This document shows, one piece after another, positions 8,395 through 16,354 of a stretch of DNA of 41,423 nt; the stretch's first letter is position 1; the number at the start of each line of letters is the position of its first letter. The position numbers were made by a program, and so were the translations under genes. Source of the DNA: Methylobacterium sp. WL119 (lineage in GTDB: Bacteria; Pseudomonadota; Alphaproteobacteria; Rhizobiales; Beijerinckiaceae); contig NZ_VRUU01000046.1 in the NCBI RefSeq assembly GCF_008039875.1, positions 1-41,423 on the forward strand, in the 5' to 3' direction. A model generated the notes under the pieces. That model was given only the letters and a program-made list of their open reading frames with translations, was not told the DNA's origin and made no database searches.

Positions 8395-9048
8395 TCACTG
8401 CGCGGCGCCCGCCTCGGCCGGAGCTTCGGAGGGCGCCTCGGACGGGGCCTGGGCCACCGGCGCGCGGCGGCGGGGTTTCGGCTTCGCCGCCGCCGCCTTC
8501 GGGGCGCCGCCCAGGCCGACGACGATCTCGTAGTCGGCGCTCACGGCGGCCGGCACGGGGATGTCGTCCTCCACCACCGTGGCGAAGCCCTGGGCCTCGC
8601 CCGACCCGACCGAGACCGCGACGCGGCGGGTGCGGGTGCTGACGGTCTTGTCGTCGTGCTTGATCGCGATGGTGAAGGGCACGTCGAACCGGCCGGGCGC
8701 GCCGGAGGGGCCGAGCAGGACGCGGGCCTCGATGCCGACCTTGACCGTGATCGACCCGTCCGCGCGCCGGGTGCACTCGCGGGCGATGCGCCCGAGGGAG
8801 ACCTGGCTGCGGATGCCGGCGCCGGTGGCGCCGGCCGGGTTGGTGAGCGCGGCGCCGCCGTCCGGCACGTCGACGGTCGGGCAGTTGGGCGCCTCGAGCT
8901 CCTTGGGCTGCGACGGCGGCACGGTGGTGCCGCCGTACTTGAGCAGGTTGGAGAAGATGTTGCCCTCCTCGGCACCCGCGGGCGCCGCGCCGAGCGCGAG
9001 GGCGAGCCCGCAGAGGGCCGTTCGCCCGATCCCCAAAGCCCCGATCAT
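8395..9048 (-). CDS. Exported hypothetical protein, Ala/Pro-rich C-terminus
   Basis: A 217-residue protein with a clear Sec signal peptide (MIGALGIGRTALCGLALALG, cleavage near PAGA/EEG). The mature part contains a beta-rich middle region (SITVKVGIEARVLLGPSG, FDVPFTIAIKHDDKTV) with Cys in ECTRR and NCPTV. It ends in a Lys/Arg then Ala/Pro/Glu-rich tail with repeated SEAP. The ATG at 9048 has GGGAGG six bases upstream. It sits 17 bases after the IalB-like gene and just before the glycosyltransferases, so it is probably part of one leftward envelope operon. I do not recognise a named family, and a periplasmic location is the only firm inference. Confidence 0.75.
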   Translation of the reverse strand: MIGALGIGRTALCGLALALGAAPAGAEEGNIFSNLLKYGGTTVPPSQPKELEAPNCPTVDVPDGGAALTNPAGATGAGIRSQVSLGRIARECTRRADGSITVKVGIEARVLLGPSGAPGRFDVPFTIAIKHDDKTVSTRTRRVAVSVGSGEAQGFATVVEDDIPVPAAVSADYEIVVGLGGAPKAAAAKPKPRRRAPVAQAPSEAPSEAPAEAGAAQ

Positions 9049-9065
9049 GCCGCGCCTCCCGATGC

Positions 9066-9602
9066 TCACTTCAGGCTGTCGAACCCGGCCGCGAAGCCCT
9101 TCATCGACAGCGGGATGCCGACGCCCTCTTCCGGCGTCTGGAACACAATGAAGGTCGCCTGCGTGCCGGCCTTGAACTGGCGCACGAGGCCCTCGTCCAT
9201 CACCACCTCGGCGACGCAGCCGGTGGTGAGGCAGCGCACGAAGCCGGCGCGGCCGACGTCGGTCTGGTCGATCTTCAGACCGAGGCCCGACGGCAGCAGC
9301 ACGCCGAGCGGCGCGACCACGCGCAGCAGGTAGCCGCGGTTGTCGGCGGTCTTCAGGACGATGACCACCAGGGTGAGGTTCGGGCGGTCCTCGGCGGCGA
9401 GATACTGCACCATGGCGCATTGCTCGGCCTTGGCGCCGGCCGGGGTCTCGCAGCGCAGCTGCCAGTCCTCGAAGGTCTTGCGCACCATGCCCTGCGCCTG
9501 CGCCGCGCCGCCGAGGCCGCCCAGCAGGCCGCCGGCGAGGGCCACGGTTGCCAGCGCCGACGACAGGCGCCTGACACGGTCGAAACTCCTGTGCAGCCGC
9601 AC
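9066..9602 (-). CDS. Invasion-associated locus B (IalB) family periplasmic protein
   Basis: A 178-residue protein resembling the IalB family, small exported proteins of alphaproteobacteria named from a Bartonella invasion locus. Supporting motifs are the early FEDWQLRCE, a Cys-containing EQCAMVQYL, a long beta stretch with LTLVVIVLK, and paired cysteines in VRCLTTGCVAEVVMD. The N-terminus is a signal peptide (ALATVALAGGLLGGLGGAAQAQ). The GTG at 9602 is preferred because AAGGGA lies six bases upstream; a GTG at 9617 is possible. It is the first gene of a probable four-gene leftward run. In a free-living species the role is more likely in envelope integrity than invasion. Confidence 0.85.
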   Translation of the reverse strand: MRLHRSFDRVRRLSSALATVALAGGLLGGLGGAAQAQGMVRKTFEDWQLRCETPAGAKAEQCAMVQYLAAEDRPNLTLVVIVLKTADNRGYLLRVVAPLGVLLPSGLGLKIDQTDVGRAGFVRCLTTGCVAEVVMDEGLVRQFKAGTQATFIVFQTPEEGVGIPLSMKGFAAGFDSLK

Positions 9603-9878
9603 CGACGATCCCTTCACGAGCGCGCCCCCGAGCCCGTTGCGGGCGGGAGGCCTTGCCGAAAACCCGGGTGTTCCGACCATGCGGGGCCCGGCGCTGTCAA
9701 GCGAGCCGCGCCGGCGCGCGCGGCAAACGCGCGGGCCTCAGCGCCGCCTCGTCCCGCCCGGGCCCGAAACGCGGCGGCCGGACACCGTGCGGACCGAATG
9801 TTGCCACAATGCGCTATCGCCGGGGCGCGCCGCGACCTAGATATCGCAGCGATGCATCATCACACGAGAGCCGGCGCC

Positions 9879-10253
9879 ATGCGTGTCCTCGCCCTGACGG
9901 TCCTGCTGCTCGGCGCCACCGGCGTCGCGGCGACGGCCGAGCCGCTTCCGATCGGCGAGACGACCTACGTCGAGCGCTCGCTCAACCGCAGCGGCCTGCT
10001 CACGGTCGAGCATCCGCCGGTGGAGGTGAACCCCTACGGCCGCCGCAACGGCAACGCCGCCATCGCCGGCTTCTGCCGCGAGGGCGGGCTGATCCGTCGC
10101 CGCGACGAATTCGGCAACCCGATCGTCGTGCGCCAGCGCGAGCTCTGCGACAGCGTCGCCCCGCGCACCCTCGATCCCGGCGAGGTCGACCCCCGCCCGG
10201 CCTGGCCGGCGGAACGGGTCTCGCGCGAGCGGGTGCTGCGCGCGAAGGGGTGA
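9879..10253 (+). CDS. Small exported hypothetical protein
   Basis: A 124-residue protein with a signal peptide (MRVLALTVLLLGATGVAATA/EPL) and a mature part containing VNPYGRRNGNAAIAGFCREGG and a second Cys in RELCDSVAPRTLDPGEV. The two cysteines may form a periplasmic disulfide. The ATG at 9879 is chosen because it begins the hydrophobic signal; an ATG at 9852 would add nine residues including three histidines. It stands alone, divergent from the IalB operon, and is followed by a palindromic repeat element. I do not recognise the family. Confidence 0.7.
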   Translation: MRVLALTVLLLGATGVAATAEPLPIGETTYVERSLNRSGLLTVEHPPVEVNPYGRRNGNAAIAGFCREGGLIRRRDEFGNPIVVRQRELCDSVAPRTLDPGEVDPRPAWPAERVSRERVLRAKG

Positions 10254-10298
10254 GATTCGCGAAGCCGCACCGTTCGCGCACGCGGTTTCACGCCCCGT

Positions 10299-10415
10299 CC
10301 CGTCATCCCGGAGCGCCGAAGGCGAGCCCGGGATCCAGAACCGCAGGTCGTGTTCCCGTATGCGCCGTCGCGGCTCTGGATCCCGGGCTCCGCTGCGCGG
10401 CCCCGGGATGACGGG
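10299..10415. repeat. Composite palindromic intergenic repeat, long form
   Basis: The outer arms CCCGTCATCCCGG and CCGGGATGACGGG are the same as at 3592-3646. Inside them is a second inverted pair, GGATCCAGAACCGC with GCGGCTCTGGATCC, separated by about 20 bases. The whole unit could fold into a long cruciform or hairpin. It lies between two convergent genes (9879 and 10461). Confidence 0.8.
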
Positions 10416-10460
10416 GAGGGACCGGTGGAATGGCGCGTCCTCGGTCCGCGATCCGCACCC

Positions 10461-11195
10461 TCACCCGTAGCGATGCAGCGCCGTGCCGTTGCGCTTGAGC
10501 CAGGCCTCGGCCGCGTCGACCTCGGGGCAGAGCTGGCCGAGCAGCGTCCAGAACCGGGCCGAATGGTTCATCTCGCGCAGGTGCGCCATCTCGTGGGCGA
10601 CGAGGTAGTCGAGCACGACGGGCGGCGCGAGGATCAGGCGCCAGGAGAAGTTCAAGGCGCCGCCGGCGGTGCACGAGCCCCAGCGGCTGCGCGTGTCGCG
10701 CACCGTGATCCGCACCGGACCCTGACCGAGCTTGGCCGTGTAGTGCGCCACCGCACGCGCAAGGTCGCGGCGCACCTCCCCGTCGAGGAAGGCCTGCACC
10801 CGGCGGGCGACGTGCTCGGGCCCGCAGGAGACCGACAGCACCGGCTCGGCCGCGTCGGCCTCGATCCGGGTGATGCCGCTGCGCGAGCCCCGCCGCACGA
10901 TCCGGTGCGGCACGCCGCGCAGGGGCACCATCGCGCCCTCCGCGAACGGCACCCGCTCGGGCACACGGGCGAGGCGCGCGGCGATCCAGCCGCCGTGGCT
11001 CACGGCGAAGCGCTGGGCGGTGCTGATCGCGCTGCGGGCCGGCAGGGTGATCACCACTTCGCCGGTGGCGGCCGAGACCCGCAGCGTCAGGCGCCGCGCG
11101 GTCGGGCGCCGACGCACCGCGACGCGGTAGGTCTCGCCGTCGTGCACGATATCGAGATGGTCGGGATCGGGGCGTCGCAGCAGCGCGAAGGGCAT
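10461..11195 (-). CDS. YgjP-like (DUF45) zinc metallopeptidase
   Basis: A 244-residue predicted zinc protease of the SprT/YgjP type. The zinc-binding HEMAH lies at residues 201-205 with a third ligand at His211 (MNHSARFW), and the family signature RSRWGSC is at 170-175. The N-terminal third is a basic beta region with RRPTARRLTLRV. The start is the ATG at 11195. There is no signal peptide or membrane segment, so it is cytosolic. The cellular substrate of this family is not settled. It is separated from phaZ by an 85-base spacer with no visible promoter and could be co-transcribed with it. Confidence 0.88.
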   Translation of the reverse strand: MPFALLRRPDPDHLDIVHDGETYRVAVRRRPTARRLTLRVSAATGEVVITLPARSAISTAQRFAVSHGGWIAARLARVPERVPFAEGAMVPLRGVPHRIVRRGSRSGITRIEADAAEPVLSVSCGPEHVARRVQAFLDGEVRRDLARAVAHYTAKLGQGPVRITVRDTRSRWGSCTAGGALNFSWRLILAPPVVLDYLVAHEMAHLREMNHSARFWTLLGQLCPEVDAAEAWLKRNGTALHRYG

Positions 11196-11280
11196 GGCGC
11201 CAGTCTAGCTGCGTGGCCGCCGCCCCTCCAGGGCGGCGACGCCAGATTCCGGCGCGTTTTCGCCCCGTCGGAAGCGCCGC

Positions 11281-12567
11281 TCAGCTCGCGAGCTGAATCG
11301 GCGCCGCGGCGTCGGCCGGAAGCCCCTGCATCGCGCGCACGAAGGCGGCGATCCGCGGGGCGATGATCGTGCGGTAGCGCGAGCCGTTGAACACGCCGTA
11401 ATGCCCGACGCCCGGCTGCAGGTGGTAGGCCTTGCGCTCCTGGGGCAGGTTCGGCGTCAGGTCGAGGGCTGCGAGCGTCTGGCCGACGCCGGAGATGTCG
11501 TCGTTCTCGCCCTCGACCGCGAGGATCGCGCAGCGGCGGATCGCCGTCAGGTCGACCGGCACGCTGCGGTGGCGCATCGTGCCCTTGGGCAGGTCGTGGT
11601 TCACGAACACCGTCTCGACGGTCTGGAGGTAGAACTCGGCCGTCAGATCCATCACCGCCAGGTACTCGTCGTAGAACTCGCGGTGCTTCTCCGCCGAATC
11701 GCCGTCGCCCTTCACGAGATGGTCGAACATGTCGGAATGGGCCGTCACGTGCCGGTCGAGGTTCATCGCCATGAATCCCGAGAGCTGCAGGAAGCCCGGA
11801 TAGACCGCCCGCCACGCGCCCGGATGGATCGGCGGCACGTAGGAGATCGTGTTGGTCTCGAACCAGGCCTGCCCGCGCTCCTGCGCCATGCAGTTCACGG
11901 CGGTGGGCGAGCGGCGGGTGTCGATCGGCCCGCCCATCAGGGTCATCGAGACCGGCACGCCGGGATCGCCCGCGGCCTCCATCACCGCGATCGCCGCCAG
12001 CACCGGCACCGCCGGCTGGCACACGGCCATCACGTGCAGGTCCGGCCCGAGCGCGGCGAAGATCGCCTTGCAATAGTCGATGTAGCTGTCGAGATCGAAC
12101 CGGCCGGCGAGCAGCGGCACCATGCGCGCATCCGACCAGTCGGTGACGAAGACGTCGTGGTTCGGCAGCATCGCCTCGACGGTGCCGCGCAGCAGCGTCG
12201 CGTAGTGGCCCGACATCGGCGCGACCACGAGGAGCTTCGGCTGCGGGCTGGCCGGCGGGGTCGCGAAGGCGCGCTCGAACGCGATCACCCGGCAGAACGG
12301 CCGCTCCCACACGATCCGCTCGGTCACCGGCACGGCGACGCCGTCGACGACGGTCTCGGACAGCCCGAAGGCCGGCTTGCCGTAGCGGCGGGTGGCCCGC
12401 TCGAACATCTCGCAGCCGGCGGCCATCGAGCGGGCGTAGGGCGAGTAGGCGAGCGGGTTGGCCGGGTTCTGCAGGCCGAACCGCGCCATGTCGGCGGCCA
12501 TGCGCGCCGGCGCCATCAGGAACCGCATGCCCTCGAAGGCGGTGTAGGCGAGATCCATCCGGGCCAT
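11281..12567 (-). CDS. phaZ: Intracellular polyhydroxyalkanoate depolymerase
   Basis: A 428-residue depolymerase that breaks down stored poly-3-hydroxybutyrate granules. Like the Ralstonia PhaZ1 type it uses Cys as nucleophile: Cys183 in AVCQPAVP. The acid is in GENDDISG at 356-357, and His389 is in PGVGHYGVFNG. These positions match the known C183-D355-H388 triad almost exactly. The ATG at 12567 has AAGGAG six bases upstream, which rules out the longer frame. No signal peptide is present, as expected for granule-bound intracellular enzymes. Its presence implies PHB storage, typical of methylotrophic alphaproteobacteria. Confidence 0.95.
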   Translation of the reverse strand: MARMDLAYTAFEGMRFLMAPARMAADMARFGLQNPANPLAYSPYARSMAAGCEMFERATRRYGKPAFGLSETVVDGVAVPVTERIVWERPFCRVIAFERAFATPPASPQPKLLVVAPMSGHYATLLRGTVEAMLPNHDVFVTDWSDARMVPLLAGRFDLDSYIDYCKAIFAALGPDLHVMAVCQPAVPVLAAIAVMEAAGDPGVPVSMTLMGGPIDTRRSPTAVNCMAQERGQAWFETNTISYVPPIHPGAWRAVYPGFLQLSGFMAMNLDRHVTAHSDMFDHLVKGDGDSAEKHREFYDEYLAVMDLTAEFYLQTVETVFVNHDLPKGTMRHRSVPVDLTAIRRCAILAVEGENDDISGVGQTLAALDLTPNLPQERKAYHLQPGVGHYGVFNGSRYRTIIAPRIAAFVRAMQGLPADAAAPIQLAS

Positions 12568-12712
12568 CGAACGCTCCTTCGCCCGGACGCGGCCGTCGGG
12601 CGTTGCAGGCAACCACCTTACCCGGGCGATGGTTCCGGTGAAGGCCCGTCGCGCGGACGTGATGCGATGGTCCTCGGCTCGTTACGCGACACGGCGTGGT
12701 CGAGGCGCGGGT

Positions 12713-12736
12713 CCCCTCTCCCGGACGGGAGAGGGG
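12713..12736. terminator. Strong hairpin 3' of ttuC
   Basis: Ten-base arms CCCCTCTCCC and GGGAGAGGGG enclose the four-base loop GGAC. It is downstream of the tartrate dehydrogenase stop and upstream of phaZ. There is no T-run, so it may be either a terminator-like structure or a minimal copy of the GC-rich palindromic repeat family seen elsewhere in the window. Confidence 0.5.
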
Positions 12737-12767
12737 CGGGGCGGTGCTTCCCGGCCCCCCGAACGAC

Positions 12768-13844
12768 CTACGCGTTGTCGCCGCGGATCGCGGCGATGAC
12801 CGCGTCGGTGACCTGGCGCGTGGTGGCGGTGCCGCCGAGGTCCGGCGTGTGCAGGCTCGGGTCGGCGGTGACGCGCTCGACCGCGCGCATCAGCCGGTCG
12901 GCCGCCGGCGCCTCGCCGAGATGCTCCAGCATCTGGCACGCGGTCCAGAAGGTGGCGATCGGGTTGGCGATGCCCTTGCCCGTGATGTCGAAGGCCGAGC
13001 CGTGGATCGGCTCGAACATCGACGGGTAGGTGCGCTCCGGGTTGATGTTGGCGGTCGGCGCGATGCCGAGCGAGCCGGCGAGCGCCGCGGCGAGGTCCGA
13101 GAGGATGTCGGCGTGGAGGTTGGTCGCGACGATGGTGTCGAGGGTCTGCGGCTTCATCGTCATGCGCATGGTCATGGCGTCGACCAGCATCTTGTCCCAG
13201 GTCACGTCGGGAAAGTCCCAGGCGACCTCCGCCGCGATCTCGTCCCACATCACCATGGCGTGGCGCTGGGCGTTCGACTTCGTCACCACGGTCAGGAGCT
13301 TGCGCGGGCGCGACTGCGCGAGCTTGAAGGCGTAGCGGATGATCCGGTCGACCCCGGAGCGGGTCATCATCGAGACGTCGGTGGCGACCTCGTTCGGATG
13401 GCCCTGGTGCACGCGCCCGCCGACGCCCGCATACTCGCCTTCCGAGTTCTCGCGCACGATCACCCAGTCGAGCTCCGGCCCCGACACGTGGCGCAGCGGC
13501 GAGGTGATGCCGGGCAGGATCCGGGTCGGGCGGACGTTGGCGTACTGGTCGAAGGGCTGGCAGATTGCGAGCCTGAGGCCCCAGAGCGTGATGTGGTCGG
13601 GCACGTCGGGCGCGCCGACGGCGCCGAAGAAGATCGCGTCGTGGTGGCGGATCTGGTCGCGCCCGTCGGCGGGCATCATCACGCCGTGGCGCTTGTAGTA
13701 GTCCGAGCCCCAGTCGAAGTGGTCGAACCGGAAATCGAAGCTGCCGGCCTTCTCGGCGAGCGCGTCGAGCACCTCGATGCCGGCGGCGATGACTTCGATG
13801 CCGATGCCGTCGGCGGGAATGGCGGCGATTCTGTAGGTGGTCAT
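12768..13844 (-). CDS. ttuC: Tartrate dehydrogenase / D-malate dehydrogenase (decarboxylating)
   Basis: A 358-residue member of the isocitrate/isopropylmalate dehydrogenase superfamily, NAD-dependent. The opening IPADGIGIEVI and the following FDWGSDYYKRHG are characteristic of the tartrate/D-malate branch. VIVRENSEGEYAG carries the substrate-binding loop, DAMTMRM and DILSDLAAALAGSLG the metal and cofactor region, and FEPIHGSAFDI the adenine-binding loop. The ATG at 13844 follows a GGAGA-like site. It lies 42 bases after the MFS transporter gene, so uptake and oxidation are co-expressed. Sequence alone does not separate tartrate from D-malate as main substrate; 3-isopropylmalate is unlikely given the branch motifs and context. 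Confidence 0.9.
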   Translation of the reverse strand: MTTYRIAAIPADGIGIEVIAAGIEVLDALAEKAGSFDFRFDHFDWGSDYYKRHGVMMPADGRDQIRHHDAIFFGAVGAPDVPDHITLWGLRLAICQPFDQYANVRPTRILPGITSPLRHVSGPELDWVIVRENSEGEYAGVGGRVHQGHPNEVATDVSMMTRSGVDRIIRYAFKLAQSRPRKLLTVVTKSNAQRHAMVMWDEIAAEVAWDFPDVTWDKMLVDAMTMRMTMKPQTLDTIVATNLHADILSDLAAALAGSLGIAPTANINPERTYPSMFEPIHGSAFDITGKGIANPIATFWTACQMLEHLGEAPAADRLMRAVERVTADPSLHTPDLGGTATTRQVTDAVIAAIRGDNA

Positions 13845-13886
13845 GACGGGTCTCCGTGGGATGCGGTGCGCGGATCGAGCGGGGTT

Positions 13887-15185
13887 CTAGCGCGCGGTGG
13901 CGCCGGCCGGCTCGGCCCGCCGCCCGGAACGGGCGACGACGAGCGTGAGGACGGCCGAGAGGACGAGGAGCGCCGCCACGAAGACCAGGCCGCCGGTGAA
14001 GCTGCCGGTGCGGTCCTTGATCCAGCCGATCGCCCAGGGGCCGACGAAGCCGCCGAGGTTGCCGATCGCGTTGATCGTGGCGATGCCCACCGCCGCGGCC
14101 GAGCCGGACAGGAACATCGTCGGCATCGCCCAGAGCGGGGGCTTGGCCGCGCTGATGCCGACGTTGACGAGGCTCAGGGCCGCGACGACCGCCAGCGTCG
14201 AGGCGGCGCCGCCGGCCAGCATCAGGCCGGCCGCCGCGACGAGGCAGGCGACGACCACGTGCCAGGTGCGCTCGCCGGTCCGGTCGGAATGGCGCGCCCA
14301 CAGAATCATCGCGACCACCGCGATCGTCGGCGGCACGGCATTGAGGAAGCCGACCGCCAGCGTCGACAGGCCGAAGCTCCTGATGATCTGCGGCGCCCAG
14401 ATGCCGAGCGTGTAGAGGCCGGCGGAGGTGCCGAGATAGATCAGCGCGAGCGCCAGCACGCGGATGTCGGTGATCCCGGCCATGAGGCCGTGCTTGGCGT
14501 GCACCCGCTTGCCGGCGCGCTCGGCGTCCATCTCCGCGACGAGCCAGGCGCGCTGGTCGTCGGCGAGCCACGTCGCCTTCTCGGGCCGGTCGGTGAGGTA
14601 GAACAGCACGACGACCCCGAGGATCACGGCCGGCACCGCCTCGACGATGAACATCCACTGCCAGCCGTGCAGGCCGAGGAGGCCCTCCATCTCCAAGAGC
14701 GCGCTGGAGAGCGGCGAGCCGAGCAGCACCGAGATCGGCGCCGCCGCCATGAACAGCGAGACCACCGCCGCGCGGTAGCGGGCCGGGAACCAGTAGGTCA
14801 GGTAGAGGATGATGCCGGGAAAGAACCCGGCTTCCGCCGCGCCGAGCAGGAAGCGCAGCACGTAGAAGCTGGTCTCGCCTTGGATGAAGGCGAAGGCGCC
14901 CGACAGCATCCCCCAGGTGATCATCACCCGGGCGATCCACAGGCGCGCGCCGACCTTGTCGAGGATGTAGTTCGAGGGCACCTCGAACAGGAAGTACCCG
15001 AAGAAGAACACCCCGGCGCCGAAGCCGAACACCGCCGAGGTGAAGCCGAGGTCCTTGTTCATCGTCAGGGCGGCGAAGCCGATGTTCACCCGGTCGATGA
15101 AGGCGACGAAGTACAGCAGGCAGATAAACGGCACCAGGCGCCACGCGACCCGGCGCATGGTCGCCTGCTCGAGCGAGCGGTCCAT
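13887..15185 (-). CDS. MFS transporter, ACS family (tartrate-type)
   Basis: A 432-residue major facilitator with about 12 membrane segments. DRVNIGFAALTM after the first segment and the loop DRTGERTW (the family's D-R-x-G-R motif region) are typical of the anion:cation symporter (ACS) group that includes TtuB and glucarate/galactonate carriers. The ATG at 15185 has GAGGAGG six bases upstream. It is the first gene of a two-gene operon with ttuC and is divergent from a GntR/FCD regulator across a 156-base control region. The context supports tartrate, malate or a similar dicarboxylate as substrate. Confidence 0.9.
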   Translation of the reverse strand: MDRSLEQATMRRVAWRLVPFICLLYFVAFIDRVNIGFAALTMNKDLGFTSAVFGFGAGVFFFGYFLFEVPSNYILDKVGARLWIARVMITWGMLSGAFAFIQGETSFYVLRFLLGAAEAGFFPGIILYLTYWFPARYRAAVVSLFMAAAPISVLLGSPLSSALLEMEGLLGLHGWQWMFIVEAVPAVILGVVVLFYLTDRPEKATWLADDQRAWLVAEMDAERAGKRVHAKHGLMAGITDIRVLALALIYLGTSAGLYTLGIWAPQIIRSFGLSTLAVGFLNAVPPTIAVVAMILWARHSDRTGERTWHVVVACLVAAAGLMLAGGAASTLAVVAALSLVNVGISAAKPPLWAMPTMFLSGSAAAVGIATINAIGNLGGFVGPWAIGWIKDRTGSFTGGLVFVAALLVLSAVLTLVVARSGRRAEPAGATAR

Positions 15186-15237
15186 CGTGTCCTCCTCGGA
15201 TGGGCTCCGGCGATCGAGTCGGTCTTCAGTGCCAACT

Positions 15238-15312
15238 TCCATGCAAGATGGCATGTGGTAAGATATTGCAGGCGGCCGCGTCAAGCCTGCATTGCAGCCT
15301 CCATGGAAGCTG
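15238..15312. promoter_or_regulatory. Candidate operator region between transporter and FCD regulator
   Basis: Three overlapping signals occur. The palindrome CATGC-AAGATG-GCATG is at 15240-15255. An inverted repeat TGCAGGC/GCCTGCA is at 15267-15273 and 15285-15291. A direct repeat, TCCATGCAAGATG at 15238-15250 versus TCCATGGAAGCTG at 15300-15312, matches at 11 of 13 positions. On the minus strand TTGACG at 15279-15284 could be a -35 for the transporter. GntR/FCD regulators usually repress the divergent catabolic operon by binding such palindromes; the exact operator is inferred. Confidence 0.5.
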
Positions 15313-15341
15313 ATAGGCCTGCGCCGCGGTGGGAGGTCGTG

Positions 15342-16046
15342 ATGGTTCGGGTGCGTGCGGAGAAGGCCGAGGAGGGCGACCGGCGTCCCTCCCTCGTCGA
15401 CGACGCCTATGCGGCGATGAAGGAGGAGATCCGCGAATCGCGGTTTCCGCCCGGGTACCAGGCCTCCGAGCAGGAGATCGCGCTGCGCCTCGGCATGAGC
15501 CGGACGCCGGTCCACGAGGCCGCCATCCGCCTGCAGGAGGACGGCCTCGTCCGGATCCTGTCGCGCAAGGGCATCGTCATCTGCGCGCTGGCGCCGGCCG
15601 ACATGCGCGAGATCTACGACGTGGTGATCGCGGTCGAGGGGCGGGCGGCGGCGCTGATCGCGGGCCTGCCGGAAGCGGAGCGCGAGGCGGCGGCGGCGCG
15701 GCTCGCCGCCGCCACCACCGCGATGGCCGAGGCCCGGGCGGCGGGCGACCACGCGGCCTGGGGCCATGCCGACGAGGATTTCCACCGCACCCTGGTCGAG
15801 CGCGCCGGCAATGGCCGCATGATCCGGATCAACCAGACGATCAACGACCAGTCGCACCGCGCCCGCATGCTGACGCTCAAGCTGCGCCGGGAGCTCGGAG
15901 CCTCGGTCGCCGAGCACGAGCGGATCGTCGCGGCGATCCGCCTCGGCGACGCCGCCGCGGCCCAGGAGCGCGCGCAGAGCCACCGCCTGCGCGCCCGCGA
16001 CGAGCTGCTTCCGCTGCTCGAGAGCTTCGGGCTGAAGCACCTCTGA
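15342..16046 (+). CDS. GntR-family regulator with FCD ligand-binding domain
   Basis: A 234-residue regulator. Residues about 18-85 form a winged helix with SEQEIALRLGMSRTPVHEAAIRLQEDG, the recognition region of FadR/FCD-type GntR proteins. Residues about 90-225 are the all-helical FCD domain, with metal/ligand residues suggested by DEDFHRTLV and SVAEHERIVAAI. The ATG at 15342 has GGGAGG five bases upstream. It is divergent from the tartrate-type transporter and dehydrogenase, which it most likely controls in response to the substrate or a breakdown product. Confidence 0.92.
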   Translation: MVRVRAEKAEEGDRRPSLVDDAYAAMKEEIRESRFPPGYQASEQEIALRLGMSRTPVHEAAIRLQEDGLVRILSRKGIVICALAPADMREIYDVVIAVEGRAAALIAGLPEAEREAAAARLAAATTAMAEARAAGDHAAWGHADEDFHRTLVERAGNGRMIRINQTINDQSHRARMLTLKLRRELGASVAEHERIVAAIRLGDAAAAQERAQSHRLRARDELLPLLESFGLKHL

Positions 16047-16354
16047 CCCGAATGCGGCCGTGTCCCGGCGCCGTTCGGTCCCGCCGGGGACGGAGGCGGC
16101 GGTGGACGCCCGGTCTCACGCCGTCCTTCGCGCCACCGCCGGCCCCTCGTTTCGGCGCGGAAACGATGAGATCGGGACGCGTTGCTGTGCGTTAAGCGCT
16201 TTTTTACGGTCTTCGGAAAATCGAACCGAGCAATGACGCCTCATGGACGGTCGTTCGCGCGGAACAACTTCACGTTAAATATTGCGGTTCTATACATGCA
16301 CCGTGGATTGCAGGCTCGGTGATCTCGGGCCTGGGTTGCGTGTGGAGATGTCGG
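16047..16354. other. Intergenic control region upstream of the Tad-like genes
   Basis: There is no gene in this 308-base stretch. A hairpin TCGTTTC-GGCGCG-GAAACGA occupies 16147-16166. A six-base T-run at 16200-16205 follows GCGC, possibly the end of the FCD regulator transcript. The stretch from about 16180 to 16300 is clearly richer in A and T than its surroundings and contains the promoter annotated at 16269-16296. Confidence 0.5.
16269..16296 (+). promoter_or_regulatory. Candidate promoter of the TadE/TadG-like operon
   Basis: TTCACG at 16269-16274 and TATACA at 16291-16296 are separated by 16 bases, in a locally AT-rich stretch about 60 bases before the first start codon. It is the only good candidate ahead of the three-gene run. 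Confidence 0.45.

Noticed and set aside
12713..12736. CRISPR-like repeat unit
   Set aside because: It is a single hairpin with no spaced copies, better explained as a terminator or a member of the palindromic family.
12696..15200. Very long rightward open frame antisense to the tartrate module
   Set aside because: Its product is an Arg/His/Asp/Gly-rich string with no domain, and it runs opposite to two clear genes. Such frames arise from strong G/C third-position bias. Only its extreme 3' end (from 15342) is a true gene.
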